64,000 nt of DNA from Rhizobium sp. Pop5 (lineage in GTDB: Bacteria; Pseudomonadota; Alphaproteobacteria; Rhizobiales; Rhizobiaceae). Where the stretch lies: assembly GCF_024721175.1 (NCBI RefSeq), contig NZ_CP099399.1, forward strand, positions 1,984,001 through 2,048,000. The letters are read 5' to 3'. The notes beneath the pieces are model-generated. The model had not been told where the DNA came from. It was given only the letters and a program-made list of their open reading frames with translations, and did not search any database. This document shows positions 38,172 to 48,000 of this stretch, piece after piece. A program made the translations under genes and the position numbers. The first letter of the stretch is position 1. Each line of letters starts with the position of its first letter.

Positions 38172-39475
38172 GCGGCAACTCCGGCAAGATCGATCAGATG
38201 CATGTAGGACCCCGCCACCTGATCGCGCCTGAGACCGGCGGCACCGAGATCGGTTCCGAGCGCATCTTGCGTCGCAAACAGCCGCTTCCCCTCACCCTCT
38301 GAGACGACGGTGGAATAGTGGAATTCATGCGCCGTCATCGTCCGGGCGAAAAAGGCACCGTCGAGCGGCGTCACCCGGCGATAGCCGAGATGGCGCTTGC
38401 GCTCTGCATAGCTGGTGACAACAGGCAGCAGGCCGAGCATTTCGTGGCGCTTTCCCCCCGCATCGATCAGCCCCTCGCCCAGCACCATATAGCCGCCGCA
38501 CTCCCCATAGATGCGGATACCCCGCGCCGCTGCATCAAGAAGGCCAGCGCGGAAGGTCTTGGCTTCGGCCAGCCTCCCGGCATGCAGCTCGGGATAACCG
38601 CCTGGCAGATAGATCGCATCGGCATCGGCATCAGGCGCCTCGTCGGCCAGCGGCGAGAAGAAGGAGATCGCGGCACCGCGCCGCCGCCAGCCAAGCAGCA
38701 TATGTTCGTAGGAAAAGGCAAAGGCGATGTCGCGCGCCACCGCGACGCGGGCGCCGAGCGGCATCAGCCGGTCGATATTGGCGGCCGACGGCCGGTTGAG
38801 CCCCTGCCTTGCGATACGTAGCAGGAATTCGAAATTGCACTCTTCGGAGACGGCGTCCGCCGCATGATCGATGAAATTCTCAAGGGTGGCATGTTCGCCA
38901 GCCTGGACGAGACCGAGATGGCGCTCCGGCAGCGAAAGCGCTTTGTCGCTGCCGATGACAGCGACGATGGGCATGCGGATCGCCTCCAGCGCCTGACGCA
39001 GCATCGCCTCGTGCCGGTCGCTGCCGACCTTGTTGAGGATGACGCCGGCGACGCGCACATCGGCGCGGAAACCGGCAAAGCCGGCAACCAAAGGTGCGAC
39101 CGACTGCGACATGCGCGACGCGTCGACCACGAGCACAACGGAAAGGCCGAGCTGGGCGGCAAGATCGGCCGCCGTTCCCTTGCCGTCGGCCGCTCCGTCG
39201 AAGAGCCCCATCATCGCCTCGACGACGAGAATGCGGTCGCCGGAACGGTGGAGCGTGCCATTCGCCGAGATCAGCTCCGGACGCATCGCCCAGGGGTCGA
39301 AATTCAGGCAGGGCGTGCCGCTTGCCGCCGCATGAAAGGCCGGATCGATATAATCGGGGCCGGCCTTGCCGGGCGCGACCGCGACGCCGCGACGCCGAAG
39401 CGCTCTCAAGAGCCCGAGCGTCACCGTCGTCTTGCCGGCACCGGAGGAAGGAGCTGCGATCAGGAGGCCGCTCAT
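38168..39475 (-). CDS. cobB: Hydrogenobyrinic acid a,c-diamide synthase CobB
   Basis: This 435-residue ATP-dependent glutamine amidotransferase has an N-terminal P-loop-like APSSGAGKTTVTLGLLRALR and a C-terminal class I GATase domain with nucleophile Cys in IYGECGGYMVLGEGL. It acts before cobalt insertion in the aerobic pathway. Overlaps cobA and cobC by four bases each. Confidence 0.92.
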   Translation of the reverse strand: MSGLLIAAPSSGAGKTTVTLGLLRALRRRGVAVAPGKAGPDYIDPAFHAAASGTPCLNFDPWAMRPELISANGTLHRSGDRILVVEAMMGLFDGAADGKGTAADLAAQLGLSVVLVVDASRMSQSVAPLVAGFAGFRADVRVAGVILNKVGSDRHEAMLRQALEAIRMPIVAVIGSDKALSLPERHLGLVQAGEHATLENFIDHAADAVSEECNFEFLLRIARQGLNRPSAANIDRLMPLGARVAVARDIAFAFSYEHMLLGWRRRGAAISFFSPLADEAPDADADAIYLPGGYPELHAGRLAEAKTFRAGLLDAAARGIRIYGECGGYMVLGEGLIDAGGKRHEMLGLLPVVTSYAERKRHLGYRRVTPLDGAFFARTMTAHEFHYSTVVSEGEGKRLFATQDALGTDLGAAGLRRDQVAGSYMHLIDLAGVAA

Positions 39476-40311
39476 ATCAGCACCTTGCCGGGCCGGCTGA
39501 ACGGATCGGGTTGCAGGCGCCTGCCCGCCAAGGCGCCGAGCCAGTCGAGCGAGGCTCTAAGCCGCACCACCTCGCCGACGACGACCACCGCCGGCGGCTC
39601 GATCCCGGCGGCGGCGATGGCCTCCGGGGCATCGCCGAGCGTTGTCTCCAGCACCTGCTGCCGGCCGGTGGCGGCATTGCAGACGAAGGCGACGGGTTCG
39701 GATGGCGACCGGCCGGCGGCGATGAGATTGGCGCTGATCTCGCCGATATGCTTCATCGCCATATACATGACGATGACGGGCGAGCCGCGGCCGATCGCGT
39801 CCCAGTCGATCCTGTCGGGCACGATGCCGGAGGAATCATGGCCGGTGAGGAAGGTGACGGCGTGGTTGATGTCGCGATGCGTCACCGGAATGCCCGCATA
39901 GGCGAGCCCCCCGATGCCGGCGGTGATGCCCGGCACGATGCGGAAAGGGATATTGTGCTCGACCAGCATCAGAGCCTCTTCGCCGCCGCGGCCGAAGACG
40001 AAGGGATCACCGCCCTTCAGCCGCAGCACCTTTTTGCCGGCGCGCGCCAGTTCTACCAGCCGGAGCGAAATATCGCGCTGCTTGGCCGAGGGCTTGCCGC
40101 CGCGTTTTCCGGCATATTCGATTTCCGCGCCGGGGTGCGCGAGCTTCAGACAGTCTTCGTTAACAAGCGCGTCGTGGACGATCACATCGGCCTCGACGAG
40201 ACCCTTTGCGGCAAGCAGCGTCAGCAGGCCCGGATCGCCCGGACCGGCTCCAACAAGCCAGACGCTGCCCGGCTCCAGCGCCGGCAGATGGGAGAATGCG
40301 CTATTCAACAT
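39472..40311 (-). CDS. cobA: Uroporphyrinogen-III C-methyltransferase CobA
   Basis: This 279-residue SAM-dependent enzyme makes precorrin-2. The tetrapyrrole methylase signature is seen in VWLVGAGPGDPGLLTLLA, GDPFVFGRGGEE and the GIPVTHRD loop. No siroheme dehydrogenase domain is fused, so this is the SUMT-only form. It is the first gene of the cobA-B-C-D operon and has no riboswitch upstream. Confidence 0.93.
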   Translation of the reverse strand: MLNSAFSHLPALEPGSVWLVGAGPGDPGLLTLLAAKGLVEADVIVHDALVNEDCLKLAHPGAEIEYAGKRGGKPSAKQRDISLRLVELARAGKKVLRLKGGDPFVFGRGGEEALMLVEHNIPFRIVPGITAGIGGLAYAGIPVTHRDINHAVTFLTGHDSSGIVPDRIDWDAIGRGSPVIVMYMAMKHIGEISANLIAAGRSPSEPVAFVCNAATGRQQVLETTLGDAPEAIAAAGIEPPAVVVVGEVVRLRASLDWLGALAGRRLQPDPFSRPGKVLI

Positions 40312-40445
40312 TTTGTTGATCTAGGCCCAGCAGTCGCCAAGGTCAACGCCGCCTGCGCCGGCTCACTTGAAGTTGCTGAAATTAAGATGACTCACTTTGC
40401 AAACAGGTGGATTCGATCTCGCAAGAAAGCGGCGCAACAATATGA

Positions 40446-40461
40446 ATATATTATAATATAT
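40446..40461. promoter_or_regulatory. Perfect AT-only palindrome upstream of cobA
   Basis: ATATATTATAATATAT is a perfect 16-bp inverted repeat about 135 bases before cobA, in a 333-base gap. It could be a promoter element or an operator; the factor is unknown. Confidence 0.4.
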
Positions 40462-40512
40462 CCAAAATGACCATACACGACACCGACTGCTAAAAAAGCC
40501 GCCTAGCCCTCC

Positions 40513-40593
40513 TTCGTCATGCTCGGGCTTGTCCCGAGCATCTGCAATGGGTTGATACGGAGCAGATCCTCGGCACAAGGCCGAGGATGACGC
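40513..40593. repeat. Short dispersed repeat (GCTCGGGCTTGTCCCGAGC type)
   Basis: Two hairpins, GCTCGGGCTTGTCCCGAGC and CCTCGGCACAAGGCCGAGG, are arranged as inverted halves with CATGA/TGACG ends. This unit is common between genes of alphaproteobacteria. The rest of this gap holds the AT palindrome and no gene. Confidence 0.75.
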
Positions 40594-40644
40594 TGAGAAA
40601 AAACGAGACCGGTCAACAAGCTCACGCCTGCCGTAGCCGCACGT

Positions 40645-41595
40645 TCAGCCGCGAAGCAGCGTGTCGCGGATCAGCTCGACTACTTTTTCGGACTCGATCC
40701 CGGTAGCGACGACCTGGCTCGGCAGCCCATCCCAGTCGCCCGGCGGGAAGCGGCGGCCATCCGCCTTGACGACTGTCTGGCCGTCGGCAATGCCGCCGCA
40801 GACGACGCGCACCGCGCCCGTGATCGTCTCGAACAGTTCGGGCGCCACGACATAGACCGAGGCGCAGCTGTCATGCACCATCATGCCGTCCTCGACCGCG
40901 TGCTTGTAGAAATCGATGTAGTGCTGCGACAGCGCATCGAGCTGCTTGACCGCCTTGTCGCCCCTGACGGCCATCTCGCCGAGATAGCCGCGGCTCATCG
41001 TCGTGATCGAGGTGACGTCGAGACCGATCACGACGACCTTCCACGGCGCGGTCATCACGATGTCGGCGGCCTCGGGATCGCCATGGATATTGGCTTCGGC
41101 AACCGGCGAGACATTGCCCGGCACATAGAAATTGCCGCCCATGATGACGACGTCCTTCACCAGCGTCGCGATCTCAGGGTCTTCCTTCAGCGCCAGCGCC
41201 AGATTGGTCATCCGCCCCACTGCCACGAGCCGCACTTGGCCGGGATTGGCGCGCACCGTATCGATGATGAAGCGATGCGCCGTGCGCGGATCGAGCGGCA
41301 GGTCGATCGTCTCGGGCACTTCGATGTTGCCGAGGCCATTGTCGCCATGCACCACGGCCGGCCATTCCCGCTCTGCGCGCGTGGGATCGATGGTGACGCT
41401 GGCGCCCTTGGCGACAGGTGCGGCAATGTTCCATTCGCGCTTGAGGAAGAGCGCATTTCGCGTCGTCGTCTCGACCGAGGCATTACCGAAGACCGTCGTG
41501 ATGCCGATCAGATCGATCTCGGGATGGCGGTGCAGGAAAAGAAGCGCCATGGCATCGTCGACGCCCGGGTCCGTGTCATAAATGACCTTGTGCAT
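40645..41595 (-). CDS. Inosine/uridine-preferring nucleoside hydrolase
   Basis: This 316-residue enzyme cleaves ribonucleosides to base and ribose. The N-terminal Ca-binding signature is VIYDTDPGVDDAMALLFL. VAVGRMTNLALALKEDP and VHDSCA supply other site residues. Start at 41595 with AGAGGA upstream; the longer reading is not family-like. Specificity cannot be set. Confidence 0.9.
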   Translation of the reverse strand: MHKVIYDTDPGVDDAMALLFLHRHPEIDLIGITTVFGNASVETTTRNALFLKREWNIAAPVAKGASVTIDPTRAEREWPAVVHGDNGLGNIEVPETIDLPLDPRTAHRFIIDTVRANPGQVRLVAVGRMTNLALALKEDPEIATLVKDVVIMGGNFYVPGNVSPVAEANIHGDPEAADIVMTAPWKVVVIGLDVTSITTMSRGYLGEMAVRGDKAVKQLDALSQHYIDFYKHAVEDGMMVHDSCASVYVVAPELFETITGAVRVVCGGIADGQTVVKADGRRFPPGDWDGLPSQVVATGIESEKVVELIRDTLLRG

Positions 41596-41608
41596 TGATA
41601 TCCTCTGC

Positions 41609-41672
41609 AGAGCAATTCCAGCAAAAGTGCGTGAGCGGTTTTGCGCCCGGAATCGCGTTAAACAAGATGTGA
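41609..41672. repeat. Partial copy of the AGCAATTCCAGCAAAAGTG repeat
   Basis: CAGAGCAATTCCAGCAAAAG is followed by GCGGTTTTGCGCCCGGAATC, as in the element at 27269-27374, but the distal arm is missing. Confidence 0.7.
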
Positions 41673-41722
41673 ATCGCCGGCATGCCGGATGGCGCCGCAA
41701 CGTCCCGCCACCATAACGCCCG

Positions 41723-42142
41723 TCAGGTTTTCTGCAACCCGATCCCGGCAATCGCCGCCGTCGCATGCGCGGATTTGATCTTGCCGAGCACCAGCTCCGC
41801 ATCCGCGCCAAGTGCGGCAAGGGCCGCCGATTCGGCCACTCCATGGCAGCCGACGCTGATAAAGACGATCTCCGAGGGATTTTTGAGCCGCGGCGTTTCC
41901 TCTTCCAGCCTCGGCGCATCGAAGAAGACGGCAGGCACGGAAAAATGTGCCGCAACGGCAAGGATTGCCGCCTCCTCCCTGCGGCTCTCGATCGAAGCAA
42001 CGGCGGCAAGCTCGGCCCCGGCGATGCCGGCCGCATCGAGCGCCTCGATCGCAAGCGCCAGCACCTCGGCGGCCGGCGTCCCGCGCTCGCAGCCTAGCCC
42101 GAGCACATGGCATCTCGCCCTATCGAAGGAAATGTCGTTCAT
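41723..42142 (-). CDS. cobE: Cobalamin biosynthesis protein CobE (CbiG C-terminal domain)
   Basis: This 139-residue protein matches the CbiG_C/CobE fold (HVLGLGCERGTPAAEVLALA, then SVGCHGVAESAALAAL). Biochemical role is not settled; it belongs to the aerobic pathway near the precorrin-3 stages. It is separate from the other cob operons here and is divergent from the TauE/SafE gene. Confidence 0.85.
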   Translation of the reverse strand: MNDISFDRARCHVLGLGCERGTPAAEVLALAIEALDAAGIAGAELAAVASIESRREEAAILAVAAHFSVPAVFFDAPRLEEETPRLKNPSEIVFISVGCHGVAESAALAALGADAELVLGKIKSAHATAAIAGIGLQKT

Positions 42143-42240
42143 GGAAGCCGTCGAATGCGCCCTCGCTGTGTCCTTGCAGCCATTGCAGCTTGGAGCGGGA
42201 AATGCAACAAGACCGTTGAAAGCCTGTCTGGAATAGCATC

Positions 42241-43026
42241 TTGCCTGACATTGCCCTCCATCTGCTTCTGCTGCTTTGCGCGGCTGCCTTCTTTGCCGGT
42301 TTCGTCGATGCCATTGCCGGCGGCGGCGGCCTGATCACCGTTCCCGCCATGCTGATCGCCGGCATACCGCCGCTGCAGACGCTCGGCACCAACAAGGTGC
42401 AATCGATCTTCGGCGCCGCCTCGGCAACCCTGGCCTATGCCCGCAAGGGCCATGTGCAGCTTCAAGAACAGCTGCCGATGGCGCTGATGGCCGTCATGGG
42501 CGGAGCGATCGGCGCTGCCCTCGCAACCATCGTGCCAGGACAGGTGCTGCGGGCGATCATGCCGGTGCTGCTGCTCGCGATCGCGATCTTCTTTGCCGTC
42601 AAGCCGAACCTCAACGACCTCGACAAACACCGTCTCATTACGCCCTTCGCCTTCGGCCTGACGCTGGTGCCGGCCATCGGCTTCTACGACGGCGTTTTCG
42701 GCCCCGGCACAGGCTCCTTCTTTATGCTGGGCTTCGTCACACTCGCCGGATTCGGCGTGCTGAAGGCCACTGCCCATACCAAGCTTCTGAATTTCGGTTC
42801 GAACCTCGGCGCGCTGATCGTCTTTGCAAGCTTCGGCGCGATCCTCTGGAAGATCGGCCTGCTGATGGGTGTCTGCCAGTTTCTCGGCGCCCAGCTCGGC
42901 TCACGGCTTGCCATGCGCATCGGCGCAAAGCTCATCAAGCCGCTGCTCGTCATCGTCTGCGTCGCCCTTGCGATAAAGCTTCTCGCCGATCCCGCAAATC
43001 CGCTGCGTGTCTGGATCGGACTCTAA
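42241..43026 (+). CDS. TauE/SafE (TSUP) family membrane permease
   Basis: This 261-residue protein has about eight TM segments and the TSUP opening FFAGFVDAIAGGGGLITVPA and TNKVQSIFGA. These proteins move small anions such as sulfite or organosulfonates. The start is TTG at 42241 because no upstream ATG gives the first TM helix. Substrate unknown. Confidence 0.86.
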   Translation: MPDIALHLLLLLCAAAFFAGFVDAIAGGGGLITVPAMLIAGIPPLQTLGTNKVQSIFGAASATLAYARKGHVQLQEQLPMALMAVMGGAIGAALATIVPGQVLRAIMPVLLLAIAIFFAVKPNLNDLDKHRLITPFAFGLTLVPAIGFYDGVFGPGTGSFFMLGFVTLAGFGVLKATAHTKLLNFGSNLGALIVFASFGAILWKIGLLMGVCQFLGAQLGSRLAMRIGAKLIKPLLVIVCVALAIKLLADPANPLRVWIGL

Positions 43027-43128
43027 CCAATCGCCTTTCATTACCTCTGGCGTAATTGATAGGGTGCACCGCCTTCGCCCATGATCGCCCTGCCTGGAAT
43101 TGACGGGCGATCAAAAGGAGATGACCCG

Positions 43129-43494
43129 ATGAACGACGCAAAGACCACCGCCGAGCGCTACCTCGCCATCTGGAACGAGACGGATGCAACGCGCCGCCGC
43201 GCTCTCATCGCCGAGAGCTGGGCCGAAGCGGCAACCTATGTCGATCCGCTGATGCGCGGGGAAGGCCATGAGCAGATCAATTCGCTGGTCGAGGCCGTCC
43301 AGAGCCGCTTCCCCGGCTTCCGCTTCGATCTGATCGGCACGGCCGATGGCTACGGCGACAACCTGCGCTTCTCCTGGGGCCTCGGCCCTGAGAACGGCGA
43401 AGCGCTGATCAAGGGCACGGATTTCGCCGAGCTCGAAGACGGCAGACTGAAATCCGTCCGCGGCTTCATCGACCAGCTGCCGGAAGCCGCCTGA
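43129..43494 (+). CDS. SnoaL/NTF2-like protein
   Basis: This is a 121-residue NTF2-fold protein (TTAERYLAIWNETDATRRR, YVDPLMRGEGHEQI, LKSVRGFIDQLPEA). AAGGAG precedes the ATG at eight bases. The last base of its stop is the first base of the following XRE gene ATG, so the pair is translationally coupled. Ligand unknown. Confidence 0.82.
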   Translation: MNDAKTTAERYLAIWNETDATRRRALIAESWAEAATYVDPLMRGEGHEQINSLVEAVQSRFPGFRFDLIGTADGYGDNLRFSWGLGPENGEALIKGTDFAELEDGRLKSVRGFIDQLPEAA

Positions 43495-44288
43495 TGAACC
43501 CGGCCGCCCGCTCTCTCGGAGATCACCTGCGCGAATGGCGCCAGCGCCGCCGTATGAGCCAGCTGGATCTCGCGCTCGAAGCCGATATTTCCCAACGGCA
43601 CCTGAGCTTCATCGAGAGCGGGCGCGCGACCCCGAGCCGCGAAATGCTGCTGCATCTGGCCGAGCGTCTGGACGTACCGCTCCGCGACCGGAACCCGCTG
43701 CTGCTGGCGGCGGGTTTCGCCCCGGTCTTTGCCGAACGCAAGCTGGACGATCCGGCCCTTGAGCCGGCGCGTCGCGCCATCGACATGGTGCTGAAAGGCC
43801 ACGAACCCTTCCCGGCCATCGCCATCGACCGTCACTGGACCCTTATTGCCGCCAACGCCGCCATCACGCCGCTGCTCGAAGCGGTTGTCGATCGATCGCT
43901 GCTGGAGCCACCCCTCAACGTGCTGCGCCTCAGCCTGCATCCGCAGGGCCTTGCCCCTCAGATCGCCAATCTCCCGGAATGGCGCGCCCATCTTCTCGAC
44001 CGGCTGCGCCAGCAGATATCGGTCTCCGGCGACCCGGTGCTGGAAAAGCTGTTGAAGGAGCTGCTCTCCTACCCCGCGCCCGAATCCACTGGCGAGACCC
44101 ATGCCGACCATGCCGGCATCGTCGTTCCACTAACGCTGTCGACGAAAGCCGGCCTGCTCTCCCTCATCTCGACAACGACCGTCTTCGGCACGCCTGTGGA
44201 TATCACCCTGTCGGAACTCGCCGTCGAATCCTTCTTTCCGGCCGATCCGGAAACGGCCGCCATCCTGCGCAGCCTCGCCCTCAACTGA
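43494..44288 (+). CDS. XRE-family regulator with MmyB-like ligand domain
   Basis: This 264-residue protein has an N-terminal Cro/CI HTH (LGDHLREWRQRRRMSQLDLA, then ISQRHLSFIESGRATPSREM). It also has a C-terminal MmyB-like PAS-related domain (FPAIAIDRHWTLIAANAAI, SYPAPE, TTVFGTPVDITLSELAVESF). It probably controls the coupled SnoaL gene or nearby genes in response to a small ligand. Confidence 0.87.
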   Translation: MNPAARSLGDHLREWRQRRRMSQLDLALEADISQRHLSFIESGRATPSREMLLHLAERLDVPLRDRNPLLLAAGFAPVFAERKLDDPALEPARRAIDMVLKGHEPFPAIAIDRHWTLIAANAAITPLLEAVVDRSLLEPPLNVLRLSLHPQGLAPQIANLPEWRAHLLDRLRQQISVSGDPVLEKLLKELLSYPAPESTGETHADHAGIVVPLTLSTKAGLLSLISTTTVFGTPVDITLSELAVESFFPADPETAAILRSLALN

Positions 44289-44315
44289 CACTCGCAAGCC
44301 TCGGACGGATCTCAA

Positions 44316-44426
44316 TCAGCCGGCCGATGCGGCGGTGAAAACCGCCAGCTGAGCGTCGAAAGCACGCTTGAACGCCGGCCGCGCTTCGCCGCGGGCGACA
44401 TAGGCGGAGAGGTTCGGACTGGAGGC
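44316..44426 (-). pseudogene. Glutathione S-transferase C-terminal remnant
   Basis: Directly after the cobO stop, in the same frame, 36 codons read SPNLSAYVARGEARPAFKRA then FDAQLAVFTAASAG and a stop. This matches the C-terminal helix of GSTs. No start or thioredoxin domain is present; it is a decayed fragment left by rearrangement. Confidence 0.6.
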
Positions 44427-45059
44427 CTAGAACTCCACGCCCGGCTGCCCCTTGATTCCGGAGCGGAAGGGATGCTTGATCAGTTCCATCTCGGTCACCA
44501 GATCGGCAATCTCGATCAGCTCATCCTTGGCGTTGCGCCCTGTCAACACGACATGCGTCATATAGGGCTTCTCGGTCTTCAGGAATTCCACCACCTCGTT
44601 GATATCGAGATAGTCGTAGCGAAGCGCAATGTTGATCTCATCGAGCAGCACCATCGAATTGCGCTCGTCGCGGATCAGCTCCTTGGCCTTTTCCCAGGCG
44701 ACACCCGCAGCCGCCACGTCCCGCGCCCGGTCCTGCGTCTCCCAGGTAAAGCCCTCGCCCATCGTGTGGAACTGGCAGACATTGGAGAAATGCTTCTCGA
44801 TCAGGTCGCGCTCGCCCGTCCACATCGCGCCCTTGATGAACTGCACGACAGCCGAAGGCTTGCCATGGGCGATGTGGCGGAAAATCATCCCGAAAGCAGC
44901 CGACGACTTGCCCTTGCCCTTGCCGGTATGGACGATGATCAGGCCCTTCTCATCCGTCTTGGTCGCCATGATCTTGTCACGCGCGGCCTTCTTCTTCGCC
45001 ATCTTCTCGGCGTGACGGGCATCGTCCTTCTCGGCTGGTACGACTGGCTCTTCGGTCAT
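44427..45059 (-). CDS. cobO: Cob(I)yrinic acid a,c-diamide adenosyltransferase CobO
   Basis: This 210-residue corrinoid adenosyltransferase of the CobA/BtuR (PduO-unrelated) type has the P-loop VHTGKGKGKSSAAFGMIFR and the TWETQD motif. It adds the adenosyl ligand after cobalt insertion. Its ATG overlaps the cobN stop by four bases. Confidence 0.93.
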   Translation of the reverse strand: MTEEPVVPAEKDDARHAEKMAKKKAARDKIMATKTDEKGLIIVHTGKGKGKSSAAFGMIFRHIAHGKPSAVVQFIKGAMWTGERDLIEKHFSNVCQFHTMGEGFTWETQDRARDVAAAGVAWEKAKELIRDERNSMVLLDEINIALRYDYLDINEVVEFLKTEKPYMTHVVLTGRNAKDELIEIADLVTEMELIKHPFRSGIKGQPGVEF

Positions 45060-48000
45060 GGTTGGCTACCTGCTCTTTTCTTGCTTTCGTTGATATCAGT
45101 GAGATCGAATTGCGCGGAGTTGCTGAGCGGCGTCCAGAGCCCCCGCTCGATTGCCTCCATCAGCCGCTCCTTCATCTCGGAAAGCGCCGCCGGGTTCTTC
45201 TCGGCCATGAAATCGCGCACTTTGGGATCGCCGACGAAGGCCTGATAAACCGCCTCGAAATGATGATTGCCGACAGCACCGGTGGTCGCAGCAAAAGCGA
45301 AGAGGTAATCGACCGTCGCTGCAATCTCGAAAGCGCCCTTATAACCATGGCGCATGACGCCCTCGATCCATTTCGGATTGACGACGCGCCCGCGCACCAC
45401 GCGCCCGATCTCTTCCTCCAGAGAGCGGATAACAGGCTTCTCCGGCCTGGAATGATCATTGTGGTAGATCGCCGGCCGCACCCCGCCAAGCTCTTCGGCC
45501 GCCGCCGCCATGCCGCCTTCGAACTGGTAGTAATCATCGCTGTCGAGCAGGTCGTGCTCGCGATTGTCCTGGTTCTGCACGACGGCCTGAATGGAGCGCA
45601 GCCGCTCCTCGAAGACCCCGCGCTCGGCCCGCCCCTCTTCACCCGCGCCATAGGCATAACTGCCCCAGACGAGATAGGCTTCGGCAAGATCGGCCCGCCG
45701 CTCCCAGTCCTTCTCGTCGATCAGCGCCTGCAGGCCAGCGCCATAGGCACCGGGCTTCGACCCGAAGATACGATACCCCGCCCGCTTTGCCGCGGCCTTC
45801 TCGTCGAGCCCGGCTGCGGCCAGCCGCGCCGCCTCGCCGCGCATGCGCCCGGCAATCGGATTGTCAGCCGCATCCTCGTCCAAAGCTCCGACGGCACGGA
45901 TCGCCTTGTCGAACAGCGCGATCTGCTCCGGGAAGGCATCGCGGAAGAAGCCGGATATGCGCAGCGTCACATCCACCCGCGGCCGCCGCAGCATGGCGGG
46001 CGGAATGATCTCGTAGCCGGTGACGCGCCGCGAAGCCATGTCCCACACCGGCTTGACCCCGATCAGCGCCAAAGCCTGGGCAATATCGTCGCCGCCGGTA
46101 CGCATGTTGGAGGTGCCCCAGGCCGTCAACCCGAAGGAGACGGGCCACTCCCCGTGATCCTGCACGTAGCGGCGGATCAGCAATTCCGCGGATTTTTTCC
46201 CAAGCTCATAAGCCGCCGGTGTCGGCACTGCCCGGCTGTCCACCGAATAGAAATTCCGCCCCGTCGGCAAGACGTCCGGCCGCCCGCGCGTCGGCGCGCC
46301 GGAGGGGCCAGGCGGCACGAAACGGCCATCGAGACCGCGCAGCAGACTGGTAATCTCCGCCGGGCCGCTGGCAAGGATGGAGGGTTTCAAGCGGGCCTCG
46401 ATTTCATCCAACACGGCTTTGGTTTGGGACCAGAGGGTTGGGCATTCCAATTCCCCGGAAACGAGCTTGGCGGCGAGCAGCTCGATGCGCTCGACGGTGT
46501 CGCCGTTCGTGCGCCAGGGGGCGTCGAGGAGGTCGATAAGGATTGGCGGCCTTGGGCCAGCCCAAGGGGCGGCCATGTCGCAGTCGAGAGGATCGAAGGG
46601 ACACTGAAGTGCGCGACTCCCCTTCTCCCCAGCGGGGAGAAGGTGGCCCGAAGGGTCGGATGAGGGGGCCACAGACTCGGCTTCGCCTGCGCTCAGCCGC
46701 TCGCTCCTGACGTCGCTCGCCTCCTCATCTGTCCTGACGGACATCTTCTCCCCGCTGGGGAGAAGGGGGAAAGCCAACACATCCCCCGCAATCGACCGCT
46801 GCAAACTCGCATCTCCACCCTCACCCAGCCCGCGCGGCACCCGCGCCAGGGCCACGGTGAGATCCGTCAGCAGCCGCCCCTCGGGCGACACCCCGAACAC
46901 ATGCAGCCCATCCCGGATCTGCATCTCCTTGAGATCGCAAAGATAGGCATCGAGCTTCTTCAGCGCCTCGCCTTCACTCTCGCCTTTCGCAATCCCCGCG
47001 TCACGGTCCAGCCCGATATCGGTAACAAGCTCGAGGATTTGCCGGGACAGCAACCGGATACGCCTGGGATCACCGCCCGAGGCTTCGTAATATTCATCGA
47101 CCAGCGCCTCCAGGTCCTTAAGCGGCCCGTAGCTTTCGGCCCGCGTCAAAGGCGGCGTCAGATGATCGATGATGACGGCGGCCGTGCGGCGCTTGGCCTG
47201 CGTACCCTCGCCGGGATCATTGACGATGAAAGGATAAAGATGCGGCAGCGGCCCAAGAATAGCCTCGGGATAACAGGCTTCCGACAGCGCCAGCGCCTTG
47301 CCCGGCAGCCATTCCAGATTGCCGTGCTTGCCCATGTGAATGACGGCATCGGCGCCGAACTCTTCGCGCAAAAAGGCATAGAAGGCGAAGTAACCGTGCG
47401 GCGGCACGAGATCCGGCGAGTGATAGCTCTCCTTCGGATCGATATTATAGCCACGCGCCGGCTGGATGCCGACGAGCAGGCCACCAAAGCGGGCAAAGGG
47501 CAGCGCGAAAGCGCCATCCCGCATATAGGGATCAGCCTCGGGATCGCCCCAGCGCGCCGTCACCTCATCCTGAATCTGACTGGGAAGAGACGCAAAGAAG
47601 CTCCTGTATCGACTCAGGGAAAGCCGCTCGCGCACCACCTTGCCATCGAAGCCGGAATTGGTCGGCCCCGCCATCAGATGCCGCATGAGCGCATCGCCAT
47701 CGGCGGGAATATCGGCAATGGGATAACCGGCCTCCGTCATCGCCCGCATCACCTCGATCGTGCCGGCCGGCGTATCCAGGCCGACGCCATTGCCGAGCCG
47801 CCCGTCCCGGTTCGGATAATTCGCCAAGACAAGCGCAACACGCCGTTCCGCCGGCGGCCGCTGCCGTAGCCGCGCCCAGTTGGCGGCAAGATCAGCGACA
47901 TAGGCCATGCGCCCGGCATCCGGCTCGCTGGATACGATATTGGCCTCGACCGCGGCATCGTAACGGGCGGCCGATTTGAAGGAGACGGCACGCGACAAAA

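Noticed and set aside
40312..40644. Second cobalamin riboswitch before cobA
   Set aside because: No B12 box or GCCACTG element on either strand.
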